From contig JAKDIE010000132.1 in assembly GCA_030450655.1 (NCBI GenBank), forward strand, positions 1 to 5,144: 5,144 nt of DNA. The letters are read 5' to 3'. Numbering within the stretch: position 1 is the stretch's first letter; each line of letters starts with the position of its first letter. Positions 1 to 5,144 of this stretch are shown one piece after another. A program made the translations under genes and the position numbers. The notes under the pieces were generated by a model, which was given only the letters and a program-made list of their open reading frames with translations, was not told where the DNA came from and ran no database searches. This DNA comes from Ruaniaceae bacterium (lineage in GTDB: Bacteria; Actinomycetota; Actinomycetes; Actinomycetales; Actinomycetaceae).

Positions 1-208
1 TCACGGGGCCAGAATCGGGGCCTGTGAACAGGGTCTGCATCTGCGAGATCATCGCCCGGAGTTGAACCGGATCGGAGGGTACGCCCGCAGCCTCGCCCAT
101 CGTCTCGGGGTCGAGTCCCGCCGCGCGCATCGCCTCGATCGCCTGCGAGGCACCCTCGTCGCCCAGGATCGATCGCAGGACTTCCTCCCATGAGTCTCCG
201 TTCGCCAT
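1..208 (-). CDS. Zinc-dependent metalloprotease family protein (Zincin_2/DUF2342), N-terminal part, cut by window edge
   Basis: Reading the minus strand from the ATG at 208 gives 69 uninterrupted codons that run off the left edge. The protein begins MANGDSWEEVLRSILGDEG and the visible part ends with LFTGPDSGPV. This matches the N-terminus of the actinobacterial family annotated as zinc-dependent metalloprotease or 'coenzyme F420 biosynthesis-associated' protein (Zincin_2, formerly DUF2342). Members start with an acidic amphipathic region (xxWEEVLRxILG, then AIEAMRAAGLDPE), followed by a Q-rich helix (here RAMISQMQTLF) and a GPVNW motif; the next base, A, fits the expected Asn. The HExxH zinc site lies further along and is outside the window, so catalytic competence cannot be judged. 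The family has no signal peptide here and is presumably cytoplasmic. A purine-rich ribosome site precedes the ATG. The gene diverges from the YlbL-type protease gene, as Rv3195 does from Rv3194c in M. tuberculosis (from memory). Family assignment rests on the N-terminus only. Confidence 0.82.
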   Translation of the reverse strand, partial: MANGDSWEEVLRSILGDEGASQAIEAMRAAGLDPETMGEAAGVPSDPVQLRAMISQMQTLFTGPDSGPV

Positions 209-212
209 GGCG

Positions 213-220
213 CCCCTCTC
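213..220 (-). promoter_or_regulatory. Ribosome binding site of the metalloprotease gene
   Basis: On the minus strand the bases GAGAGGGG lie just upstream of the ATG at 208, with 4 bases (CGCC) between. This purine run supports that ATG as the start, in agreement with the family-like N-terminus. Confidence 0.6.
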
Positions 221-342
221 AGGCCGGGAGCGGCCCCGCGAACCCGCCGGGGCTGGCGTGCGCGATGCCACTCGTCTTGTGTTCCTAAGGTAGCCGCCGC
301 GTACGGCAAATCCGCGCGTATTCGCTGACGGCGCACGGAATG

Positions 343-348
343 CACAAT
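343..348 (+). promoter_or_regulatory. Candidate -10 element for a leaderless YlbL-type protease transcript
   Basis: CACAAT at 343-348 matches five of the six bases of a TACAAT-like -10 box. It lies six bases before the GTG at 355, so transcription starting about seven bases downstream would begin at the start codon itself. No good -35 exists; TTCGCT at 321-326 is a poor match with a 16-bp spacer. Leaderless transcripts are common in actinobacteria. This is a positional argument only. Confidence 0.35.
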
Positions 349-354
349 AGAGGG

Positions 355-1467
355 GTGAATGATCGCTCCATGGTTGTCCCAATGGTCTCCGGCGTGACGA
401 TGGTCGCGCTCGCTGCAGGGCTCATGCTCGTGCCGATGCCGTACGCCGTCCAGAGCCCCGGGCCCACCATCAACACGATGGGTGCCCAGGGTGATACGCC
501 GATTATCACGGTGGACGGCGCGCAGACCTTCCCTGTGGGAGAGGGAGAGTTGCGCCTCACCACAGTCTCGGTGCGCGGTGGCCCCTCGAGTCCCGCCACG
601 CCGTACGACGTCCTTGCCGGCTGGTGGCGCGAGGACTCCGTGGTGATACCGCGCGAGCAGGTGTTCGGCACCGAGACCGCCGAGGAGCTCTCCGAATACC
701 AGCAGATTCAGATGGCAAACTCCCAGCAGAACGCTGTGGCCGCCGCCCTGCAGGCGCTCGACTACGAGGTGCCGATGGTGTTGAACGTGGTGGAGATGAT
801 TCCGGGCATGAAGGCCAGCGAGGTCCTCGTGGTCGACGACGTCATCACGGGCATCGCTCGCAGCGACACCGGTGCGCACATCGAGATCGATAACTTCCGG
901 AACCTCACCGATTTCCTCGGCGAGACCCCGGCGGGAACCTCTGTCACCGTGGATGTCCAGCGCGGTGGCAACGCCGTCACGGAGACCTTTGAGACCTCCC
1001 CTCGGCCAGAGGGTGATCGCAGGGCGGGCTCGCTGCTTGGCGTCTTTGTGGCTGCGGATATTCAGAATCCCGTGGACGTCCAGTTTGATCTTGACCGCAT
1101 CGGGGGCCCCTCGGCCGGCCTCATGTTCGCGCTCGGCGTGATCGATCTGATGACGCCGGGGGACCTCACTGGCGGCGAGATCATCGCCGGCACCGGCACG
1201 ATGAGCATCGATAGCTATGTGGGGGCAATTGGCGGCGTGCGCCAGAAGATGCACGGGGCGGTGCGCGATGGCGCCTCGTGGTTCCTCGTTCCCGTCGACA
1301 ACTGCGCGGAGGTTCTCGGTTTTGAGCCAGAGGGGCTCACCGTGATTCCCGTGGATGAACTTTCAGATGCACGGGAGGCGGTCGAGGCGATTGCGTCCGG
1401 GCAAACGGACGGACTGCCCACCTGCGCGCAGAAGGTCAGCGAAGGGTTTGTCGAAGCTCGGCAATGA
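355..1467 (+). CDS. Membrane-anchored PDZ / Lon-like (S16) serine protease, YlbL family
   Basis: YlbL-family proteases are anchored by one N-terminal helix and carry an extracytoplasmic PDZ domain and a Lon-type Ser-Lys proteolytic domain; Bacillus YlbL helps degrade the division inhibitor YneA. With the GTG at 355 as start the protein has 370 residues, normal for actinobacterial members. A short head (MNDRS) is followed by a hydrophobic helix at about 6-27, then the family signature YAVQSPGPTINTMG. A weakly conserved PDZ region spans about 140-210. The S16 domain begins at about 240: the nucleophile is Ser253 in IGGPSAGLMFALG, and the general base Lys298 lies in GAIGGVRQK, 45 residues later as in Lon. 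The only cysteines, Cys317 (PVDNC) and Cys357 (LPTC), may form a disulfide outside the cell. The start is uncertain: an in-frame ATG at 340 would add five residues but lacks a ribosome site, and an ATG at 370 is also possible. The stop overlaps the convergent PPA1368-family gene. The M. tuberculosis counterpart by context is Rv3194c. Confidence 0.93.
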   Translation: MNDRSMVVPMVSGVTMVALAAGLMLVPMPYAVQSPGPTINTMGAQGDTPIITVDGAQTFPVGEGELRLTTVSVRGGPSSPATPYDVLAGWWREDSVVIPREQVFGTETAEELSEYQQIQMANSQQNAVAAALQALDYEVPMVLNVVEMIPGMKASEVLVVDDVITGIARSDTGAHIEIDNFRNLTDFLGETPAGTSVTVDVQRGGNAVTETFETSPRPEGDRRAGSLLGVFVAADIQNPVDVQFDLDRIGGPSAGLMFALGVIDLMTPGDLTGGEIIAGTGTMSIDSYVGAIGGVRQKMHGAVRDGASWFLVPVDNCAEVLGFEPEGLTVIPVDELSDAREAVEAIASGQTDGLPTCAQKVSEGFVEARQ

Positions 1468-1882
1468 GGTCCGGCACGGCGTCGGCCGATTCGATCACAT
1501 CAGGCACGCCCTTCACGCGAAGCGTGCACCAACTGGCGCCGTCTCGTAGAACACCGACGGCGAGGCGTACGTCCCGCTTGTTCGGATCGGCCAGTGCTTC
1601 CTCGGGCCCGATCACGGACTCGTCCTCGCGATCCACGATCACGCGTTCAACGCAGATCGCACAGCCATCGACGGCCTCGGGCCACGCGATCTGCGCCAGG
1701 AGTTCCTCGAGAGACTCGGCCTCGGGCAGCGAGTCCTGCTCCACCGCCGTCAATTCCGAGCCGTCGTGGAGGGCGTCGTCGAGCTCGGACGTGCGCACGA
1801 GCGCGAAGAGGCGCAGGGGGCCGTCCCACCCGAAGCGATCGGTGTATGTCTCAATTTCGCGCACAGCGTGTTTGATGCTCAC
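1436..1882 (-). CDS. PPA1368-family protein of unknown function
   Basis: The 148-residue product resembles a small family restricted to actinobacteria and named after Cutibacterium PPA1368; no function is known to me. Visible family hallmarks are QIAWPEAVDGCA at 64-75, followed by a β-rich stretch (VERVIV), and a C-terminal RDVRLAVGVLRDGASWCTLR at 103-122, with a final amphipathic helix ending ELRQTLR. The N-terminal part (FGWDGPLRLFALVRTSEL, 17-34) is also typical: a statement about the protein's 'weight' region followed by an acidic segment. There is no signal peptide or membrane helix, so it is presumably cytoplasmic; two cysteines (74 and 119) lie in the conserved blocks. The start is GTG at 1882 (read on the minus strand); the only upstream purine run, GAGAG about nine bases before it, is a weak ribosome site. 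The last ten codons and part of an eleventh overlap the end of the YlbL-type protease gene in antisense. It diverges from the UPF0182 gene across 58 bp. Family assignment is by remembered motifs. Confidence 0.85.
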   Translation of the reverse strand: MSIKHAVREIETYTDRFGWDGPLRLFALVRTSELDDALHDGSELTAVEQDSLPEAESLEELLAQIAWPEAVDGCAICVERVIVDREDESVIGPEEALADPNKRDVRLAVGVLRDGASWCTLRVKGVPDVIESADAVPDLIAELRQTLR

Positions 1883-1940
1883 GGTTTTAGGCTCTCACGG
1901 AAATATGCGACCCTAGAAGTATCCTGACGAAAGGCTCACC
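1883..1940. promoter_or_regulatory. Divergent promoter region between the PPA1368-family and UPF0182 genes
   Basis: This 58-bp spacer separates two divergent GTG starts and is among the more A/T-rich stretches of the window, so it must hold at least the proximal parts of both promoters. Candidate -10 boxes are AAATAT (1901-1906) for the plus strand and GATACT (1923-1918, minus strand) for the other direction. Neither has a -35 box close to TTGACA at 16-18 bp, and the -35 for the minus-strand gene would fall inside the UPF0182 coding region. With so little space, the two polymerases would compete for overlapping sites. Confidence 0.45.
1929..1934 (+). promoter_or_regulatory. Ribosome binding site of the UPF0182 gene
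   Basis: GAAAGG at 1929-1934 stands six bases before the GTG at 1941. It supports the GTG as start over any later codon; the next in-frame ATG lies well inside the second membrane segment (2121). Confidence 0.65.
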
Positions 1941-4934
1941 GTGTCTGCACCTGCGCCCACCCCGACTGCCCGGAGAAGTGCGCTCGGCCCCACCATTCTC
2001 GTATTGCTCGCGATCGCGGGCGTGCTCTACGTCATCGCCCAGATCTGGACCGAGGTTCTCTGGTTCGATCAGCTGGGCTTCGAGCGAGTCTTCTGGACGG
2101 AGTGGTTCGCCAAGGCCGCCATGTTCGGGATCGGCTTCCTGGTCATGGCGATCGCGGTCGGCCTGCTCGTGTGGCTCGCGTACCGGGCCCGCAGCGCGTA
2201 CGTACCGCTGACGGAGAGTGCGCGGAACCTCGAGCCCTATCAGCGTCAGATTGAGCCATACAAGAGGTGGTTCCTGCTCGCCGCGATGGTGATTCCGGGC
2301 CTCTTCTTCGGAAGTTCGATGGCTGGTCAGTGGCAGACGGTGTTGCTCTGGCTGAACGGTTCCGATTTCGGTCAGGTAGATCCCCAGTTCAACATGGATG
2401 TCAGCTTCTACCTGTTCTCGCTGCCGTTCTTCCAGTTGGTTGCGAGTGGGCTACTCACGGTGCTGATCGTCTCAGGTATCGCCGCTGCCGGGGTCTATTT
2501 CCTTTACGGAGGCGTCACCTTCACGCCCAAGTTCTCGATTGCCACGCCTGCACGGATCCACCTTGCGGTGGTCGGTTCTCTCATCGCTCTGGTCGTCGCA
2601 GTGAACTACTGGCTCGATCGGTACGCGTTGATCATTGCCCAGAACAGTGAAAGGTTCTCGGGGGCTGGCTACGCGGACGTGAACGCACTCATGCCGGCGA
2701 AGGCCATCATGGCGGGCATTGCCATCGTTGTGGCGCTCTCCTTCCTCGTTGCCGCGATCAAGAATTGGTGGCGTGTACCCGTGGTGGCGATCGCGCTGAT
2801 GATCGTCTCCTCGCTCGTCGTCGGTATGGGATACCCGGCCTTTGTGCAGCGCTTCCAGGTTGATCCCAACGCCGTGGAGCGTGAGAGCGAGTTCATTCAG
2901 CGCAACATCAACGCCACCCGGGTCGCATACGGGATCGACGGCATCGAGACTGAGCGGTACACGGCGCGCACGGACACGGAACCGGGCCAGTTGCGCGAGG
3001 ACAGCGAGTCCACGGCGTCGATCCGACTCCTGGACCCCACAATTGTCGATCAGACATTCCGGCAATACCAGCAGTCCCGCCAGTACTTCGATTTCGCAAA
3101 TCAACTCGCCGTCGATCGTTACAAGGTTGGCGAGGACGTGCACGACACCGTGATCGCCGTGCGCGAGCTCAACCAGGGTGGTCTCGACTCCGACCAGCGC
3201 ACGTGGGTGAATGACCACACGGTCTACACGCACGGATTCGGTGTGGTTGCCGCGTACGGCAACCGCACGGCGGTGGATGGTCGGCCGGTGTTCTGGGAGC
3301 AGGGGATTCCCTCCTCGGGACTCATGGGGGAATACGAGCAGCGTGTGTACTTCGGTCAGAACTCGCCCGATTACTCGATCGTGGGCTCTCCGGAGGGCAC
3401 GGAGGGTTGGGAGTTCGACTACCCGGATGATTCGGCCGAGAACCAGTACCTCTCCTACACGTTCGAGGGCGAGGGGGGCCCGGATATCGGAAACCTCTTC
3501 AACAAGATCCTGTTCGCGATCAAGTTCCAGTCCTTCAATATCCTGTTCTCAGATCGCGTGACCAGCGAATCGCAGATTCTGTTCAACCGCGATCCCGTTG
3601 AGCGTGTGAACTCGGTGGCGCCGTTCCTGACTCTGGACCACAACCCATACCCGGCGGTGATCGATCGCGATGACGATCCGGACACCCCCAAGGAACTCGT
3701 GTGGATCGTGGATGGGTACACAGTCTCGAACAGTTACCCATACTCCGCACGGCAGACCCTGACGGAAGCCACCGCAACGTCCCAGAACGTCGAGATGCAG
3801 ATGTTCGCTCCAGTCTCGGAGATCAACTACATCCGCAACTCGGTCAAGGCGATCGTCAATGCGTATGACGGCTCGGTGACCCTCTACGAGTGGGATTCAG
3901 ATCCCGTGCTGGACGCCTGGAAGGGTGTGTTCCCGGGCATCATTACGCCCACGGAAGAGATCTCGGGCGATCTGATGGCGCACATGCGCTATCCGGAAGA
4001 CATGTTCTCTGCGCAGCGCCAGATCCTCTCGCGCTACCACGTGACCAACCCGTCGTCGTTCTACTCCGGTAACGACTTCTGGCAGGTCCCTTCGGATCCG
4101 AACTCGGGCGAGAACGTGAACTACCCGCAGCCGCCCTACTACATGACGCTGCGGATGCCCACGCAGGACTCTGCGGCCTTCTCTCTGACCTCCGCGTTCA
4201 TCTTGGGTGGCCAGACGGGCCGCCAGATCCTCACGGGATTCCTCGCTGCCGACGGCGATGCGGGGAGTGAATCTGGGAAGATCGCCGATAGCTATGGGCA
4301 GTTGAGACTGCTCGAGCTGCCGCGTGACCTGACGATGCCTGGGCCTGGCCAGGTGCAGAACATCTTCAACGCGAACCCGGAGGTCTCGCGCGAACTGAAC
4401 CTGCTCCAGCAGCAGGCCTCTCAGGTGCTGCGCGGCAACCTGCTGACTCTGCCCGTGGGTGGCGGTCTGCTCTACGTGCAGCCCGTCTACACACAGTCCT
4501 CAACCGGCACGCAGGTGCCGCTCCTGCACCGCGTCCTCGTTGCCTTCGGCGAGAAGGTTGGCTTTGCGGCGACCCTCGACGAGGCGCTGAACCAGGTGTT
4601 CGAGGGCGACTCTGGCGCGGAGACCGGCGATTCTGGGACCCGGCCCGACGACGAGGGGGAGACCCCAAGTGTTGGCACGGCAGAAGAGCAGTTGCGAGAT
4701 GCTCTCACTCGCGCGTCCCAGGCGATCTCGGACTCCGAGGCGGCACTCGCGCTCGGTGACTGGACGGCATACGGGCGGGCGCAGGCCGCGCTGGACGCGG
4801 CGCTCCAGGATGCGATCACGGCCGAGGCGGAGATCTCGGGTGAGGACCCAGTCAACGTTGAGCCCGAGCCCGAGGCGGAACTGCCGCTCGAGGGCGACGC
4901 GCCCACCGAGGGCACGGAGGGCACTGAGGGCTGA
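1941..4934 (+). CDS. UPF0182-family large membrane protein (997 residues)
   Basis: UPF0182 (PF03699) proteins are large integral membrane proteins, nearly universal in actinobacteria, with no established biochemical activity; M. tuberculosis has Rv3193c and Rv0064. The N-terminal 300 residues hold about seven hydrophobic helices (roughly 15-36, 57-81, 109-127, 155-189, 205-223, 253-273 and 277-298), including the early signature TEVLWFDQLGFERVFWTEW. After GYPAFVQRFQVDPN (298-310) a soluble domain of some 600 residues follows. Family blocks in it are WVNDHTVYTHGFG (422-434), NRDPVERV (549-556), WIVDGYTVSNSYPYS (588-602), YIRNSVKAIVNAYDG (630-644) and HMRYPEDMF (681-689). Near the end a helical GDWTAYGRAQAALDAAL segment (939-955) is followed by an acidic Pro/Glu tail with TEG repeats. 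Seven crossings would place N- and C-termini on opposite sides, with the large domain outside if the N-terminus is cytoplasmic. No cysteine occurs in the whole protein. Length is typical, the frame is intact, and the GTG start has a ribosome site. Function remains unknown. Confidence 0.95.
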   Translation: MSAPAPTPTARRSALGPTILVLLAIAGVLYVIAQIWTEVLWFDQLGFERVFWTEWFAKAAMFGIGFLVMAIAVGLLVWLAYRARSAYVPLTESARNLEPYQRQIEPYKRWFLLAAMVIPGLFFGSSMAGQWQTVLLWLNGSDFGQVDPQFNMDVSFYLFSLPFFQLVASGLLTVLIVSGIAAAGVYFLYGGVTFTPKFSIATPARIHLAVVGSLIALVVAVNYWLDRYALIIAQNSERFSGAGYADVNALMPAKAIMAGIAIVVALSFLVAAIKNWWRVPVVAIALMIVSSLVVGMGYPAFVQRFQVDPNAVERESEFIQRNINATRVAYGIDGIETERYTARTDTEPGQLREDSESTASIRLLDPTIVDQTFRQYQQSRQYFDFANQLAVDRYKVGEDVHDTVIAVRELNQGGLDSDQRTWVNDHTVYTHGFGVVAAYGNRTAVDGRPVFWEQGIPSSGLMGEYEQRVYFGQNSPDYSIVGSPEGTEGWEFDYPDDSAENQYLSYTFEGEGGPDIGNLFNKILFAIKFQSFNILFSDRVTSESQILFNRDPVERVNSVAPFLTLDHNPYPAVIDRDDDPDTPKELVWIVDGYTVSNSYPYSARQTLTEATATSQNVEMQMFAPVSEINYIRNSVKAIVNAYDGSVTLYEWDSDPVLDAWKGVFPGIITPTEEISGDLMAHMRYPEDMFSAQRQILSRYHVTNPSSFYSGNDFWQVPSDPNSGENVNYPQPPYYMTLRMPTQDSAAFSLTSAFILGGQTGRQILTGFLAADGDAGSESGKIADSYGQLRLLELPRDLTMPGPGQVQNIFNANPEVSRELNLLQQQASQVLRGNLLTLPVGGGLLYVQPVYTQSSTGTQVPLLHRVLVAFGEKVGFAATLDEALNQVFEGDSGAETGDSGTRPDDEGETPSVGTAEEQLRDALTRASQAISDSEAALALGDWTAYGRAQAALDAALQDAITAEAEISGEDPVNVEPEPEAELPLEGDAPTEGTEGTEG
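4905..4931 (+). repeat. Three tandem 9-bp units encoding Thr-Glu-Gly at the UPF0182 C-terminus
   Basis: ACCGAGGGC, ACGGAGGGC and ACTGAGGGC follow one another directly and run into the TGA stop. They differ only at the third base of the Thr codon. They encode TEGTEGTEG, the last nine residues of the UPF0182 protein. The unit number could vary between strains by slippage. Confidence 0.85.
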
Positions 4935-4954
4935 CTCGCGGTAGCTCCCGATGG

Positions 4955-4996
4955 GTGGGGGTTCAGCTCGGCGCACGCGCTTGGCTGAACCCCCAC
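4955..4996 (+). terminator. Strong hairpin downstream of the UPF0182 gene, probable terminator
   Basis: GTGGGGGTTCAGC (4955-4967) and GCTGAACCCCCAC (4984-4996) form a perfect 13-bp stem around a 16-base loop, which itself can form a 3-bp GCG/CGC stem (4971-4973 with 4978-4980). It begins 20 bases after the UPF0182 stop and lies before a tRNA promoter, the expected place for a terminator. No T-run follows, so this is not a classical intrinsic terminator; stems without a U-tract are often assigned this role in actinobacteria, possibly with Rho. Confidence 0.7.
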
Positions 4997-5019
4997 ACCC
5001 GTTCACGTGGGCGGGTGTG
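4994..5019. repeat. Second inverted repeat, overlapping the terminator stem
   Basis: CACACCCG (4994-5001) and CGGGTGTG (5012-5019) form a perfect 8-bp stem with a 10-base loop that contains the palindrome CACGTG (5004-5009). Its left arm shares three bases (4994-4996) with the right arm of the preceding 13-bp stem, so the two can form in tandem only if three pairs open in one of them. Again no T-run follows. It may strengthen termination or protect the 3' end of the UPF0182 mRNA. Confidence 0.55.
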
Positions 5020-5053
5020 CGCGGGGACGTGAGCGGCGGCACAGTCCACGGGG

Positions 5054-5082
5054 TTGCCTCTCGGTGGCCGAACACGTAAAGT
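5054..5082 (+). promoter_or_regulatory. Promoter of the initiator tRNA gene
   Basis: TTGCCT (5054-5059) and TAAAGT (5077-5082) are separated by exactly 17 bp. They match four of six bases each of TTGACA and TATAAT, and TAAAGT fits the actinobacterial TAnnnT pattern. Transcription would start near 5089, a few bases before the tRNA at 5094, giving a very short 5' leader for RNase P to remove. The stretch from the hairpins to this promoter (5020-5053) holds no other feature that I can support. Confidence 0.6.
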
Positions 5083-5093
5083 GAATGAGCCGA

Positions 5094-5144
5094 CGCGGGG
5101 TGGAGCAGTTCGGTAGCTCGCCGGGCTCATAACCCGGAGGTCGC
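5094..5144 (+). tRNA. Initiator tRNA-Met (CAT), 5' two-thirds, cut by window edge
   Basis: The first 51 of an expected 77 bases are present. The 5' acceptor strand is CGCGGGG (5094-5100); the D arm pairs GAGC (5103-5106) with GCTC (5116-5119); the anticodon stem CCGGG (5121-5125) pairs with CCCGG (5133-5137) around the loop CTCATAA (5126-5132), with anticodon CAT at 5128-5130. Three features mark it as the initiator and not elongator tRNA: C at position 1 (normally unpaired with A72), the A11-T24 pair (5104 with 5118), and three consecutive G-C pairs (5123-5125 with 5133-5135) next to the anticodon loop. The T arm and 3' acceptor strand lie beyond the window. Confidence 0.96.

Larger units (their letters stand above)
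209..354. promoter_or_regulatory. Divergent intergenic region between the metalloprotease and the YlbL-type protease genes
   Basis: These 146 bases separate two genes reading away from each other, so promoters for both should lie here. The half next to the metalloprotease gene (209-260) is extremely G/C-rich and contains a small inverted repeat (233-238 with 248-253). The half next to the protease gene (about 275-350) is more A/T-rich, as promoters usually are. For the minus-strand gene I see no convincing -35/-10 pair; TACCTT (291-286, read on the minus strand) fits TAnnnT but lacks a partner at proper spacing. The plus-strand candidate is described separately. Confidence 0.5.

Noticed and set aside
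231..255. G/C-rich inverted repeat (GCCCCG 233-238 with CGGGGC 248-253) in the 5' region of the metalloprotease gene
   Set aside because: Six base pairs in such G/C-rich DNA are expected by chance, and it resembles no known riboswitch or leader. Mentioned only as part of the intergenic region.
283..294. TCCTAAGGTAGC, identical to the core of the conserved 23S rRNA segment that forms the I-CeuI site
   Set aside because: Only these 12 bases match; the flanks on both sides differ from the 23S sequence and no rRNA is nearby. A chance match.
49..1254. A 401-codon open frame on the minus strand opposite the YlbL-type protease gene
   Set aside because: It lies antisense to a clearly recognisable protease and reads through the divergent intergenic region in a different frame from the metalloprotease. 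Its product is rich in His, Arg, Ala and Gly with no recognisable domain, as expected from the complement of G/C-biased coding DNA.
1464..1916. A 150-codon plus-strand frame opposite the PPA1368-family gene
   Set aside because: Its product is a Ser/Arg/Thr-rich low-complexity sequence, and the minus-strand frame has family motifs. It is a shadow frame.
2472..3233. A 253-codon minus-strand frame within the UPF0182 gene
   Set aside because: It is antisense to conserved UPF0182 sequence and its His/Arg/Val-rich product resembles no family I know.
4500..5075. Minus-strand open frames across the UPF0182 3' end and the tRNA promoter region
   Set aside because: They run antisense through the acidic tail, the hairpins and the tRNA promoter, giving Ser/Pro/Arg-rich translations without domains or ribosome sites. 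They are products of G/C-rich sequence.
1..5144. Search for insertion sequences, CRISPR repeats, phage or toxin-antitoxin genes, and attachment sites at the tRNA
   Set aside because: No transposase or integrase frame, no regularly spaced direct repeats and no terminal inverted repeats are visible. The 3' half of the tRNA, where integration would occur, is outside the window.

Overview
The window is chromosomal DNA from a high-GC Gram-positive bacterium (Actinomycetota). The evidence is the strong G/C bias at third codon positions, GTG start codons, and four protein families (Zincin_2/DUF2342 metalloprotease, actinobacterial YlbL-type PDZ/S16 protease, PPA1368 family, UPF0182) that sit together in actinobacterial genomes. 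The sequence alone does not settle the genus; a member of Actinomycetaceae or a related actinomycete group is my guess.

Layout. Positions 1-208 (minus strand) hold the first 69 codons of a zinc-dependent metalloprotease-family gene that runs off the left edge. A 146-bp divergent intergenic region (209-354) follows. Next comes a plus-strand gene for a membrane-anchored, Lon-like serine protease with a PDZ domain (about 355-1467). Its 3' end overlaps by 32 bp the end of a convergent minus-strand gene for a small PPA1368-family protein of unknown function (1436-1882). After a 58-bp divergent spacer, a large plus-strand gene (1941-4934) encodes a 997-residue UPF0182-family protein with about seven membrane segments and a very large soluble domain. 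Positions 4935-5093 carry two overlapping inverted repeats (probable factor-independent or Rho-assisted terminator structures) and a good -35/-10 promoter. That promoter serves an initiator tRNA-Met gene starting at 5094 and cut by the right edge.

How the genes relate. The metalloprotease / YlbL protease / UPF0182 grouping matches, from memory, the Rv3195-Rv3194c-Rv3193c neighbourhood of Mycobacterium tuberculosis. This looks like an ancestral actinobacterial core locus, not an accessory island. Two of the four proteins are predicted to work at or outside the cytoplasmic membrane, so a shared role in envelope protein turnover or quality control is a reasonable but unproven inference. I saw no mobile elements, CRISPR arrays, toxin-antitoxin genes or phage genes. 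The points most worth following are the possible leaderless start of the protease gene, its degenerate PDZ core, the 32-bp tail-to-tail overlap, the cysteine-free UPF0182 protein and the compound hairpin before the tRNA.
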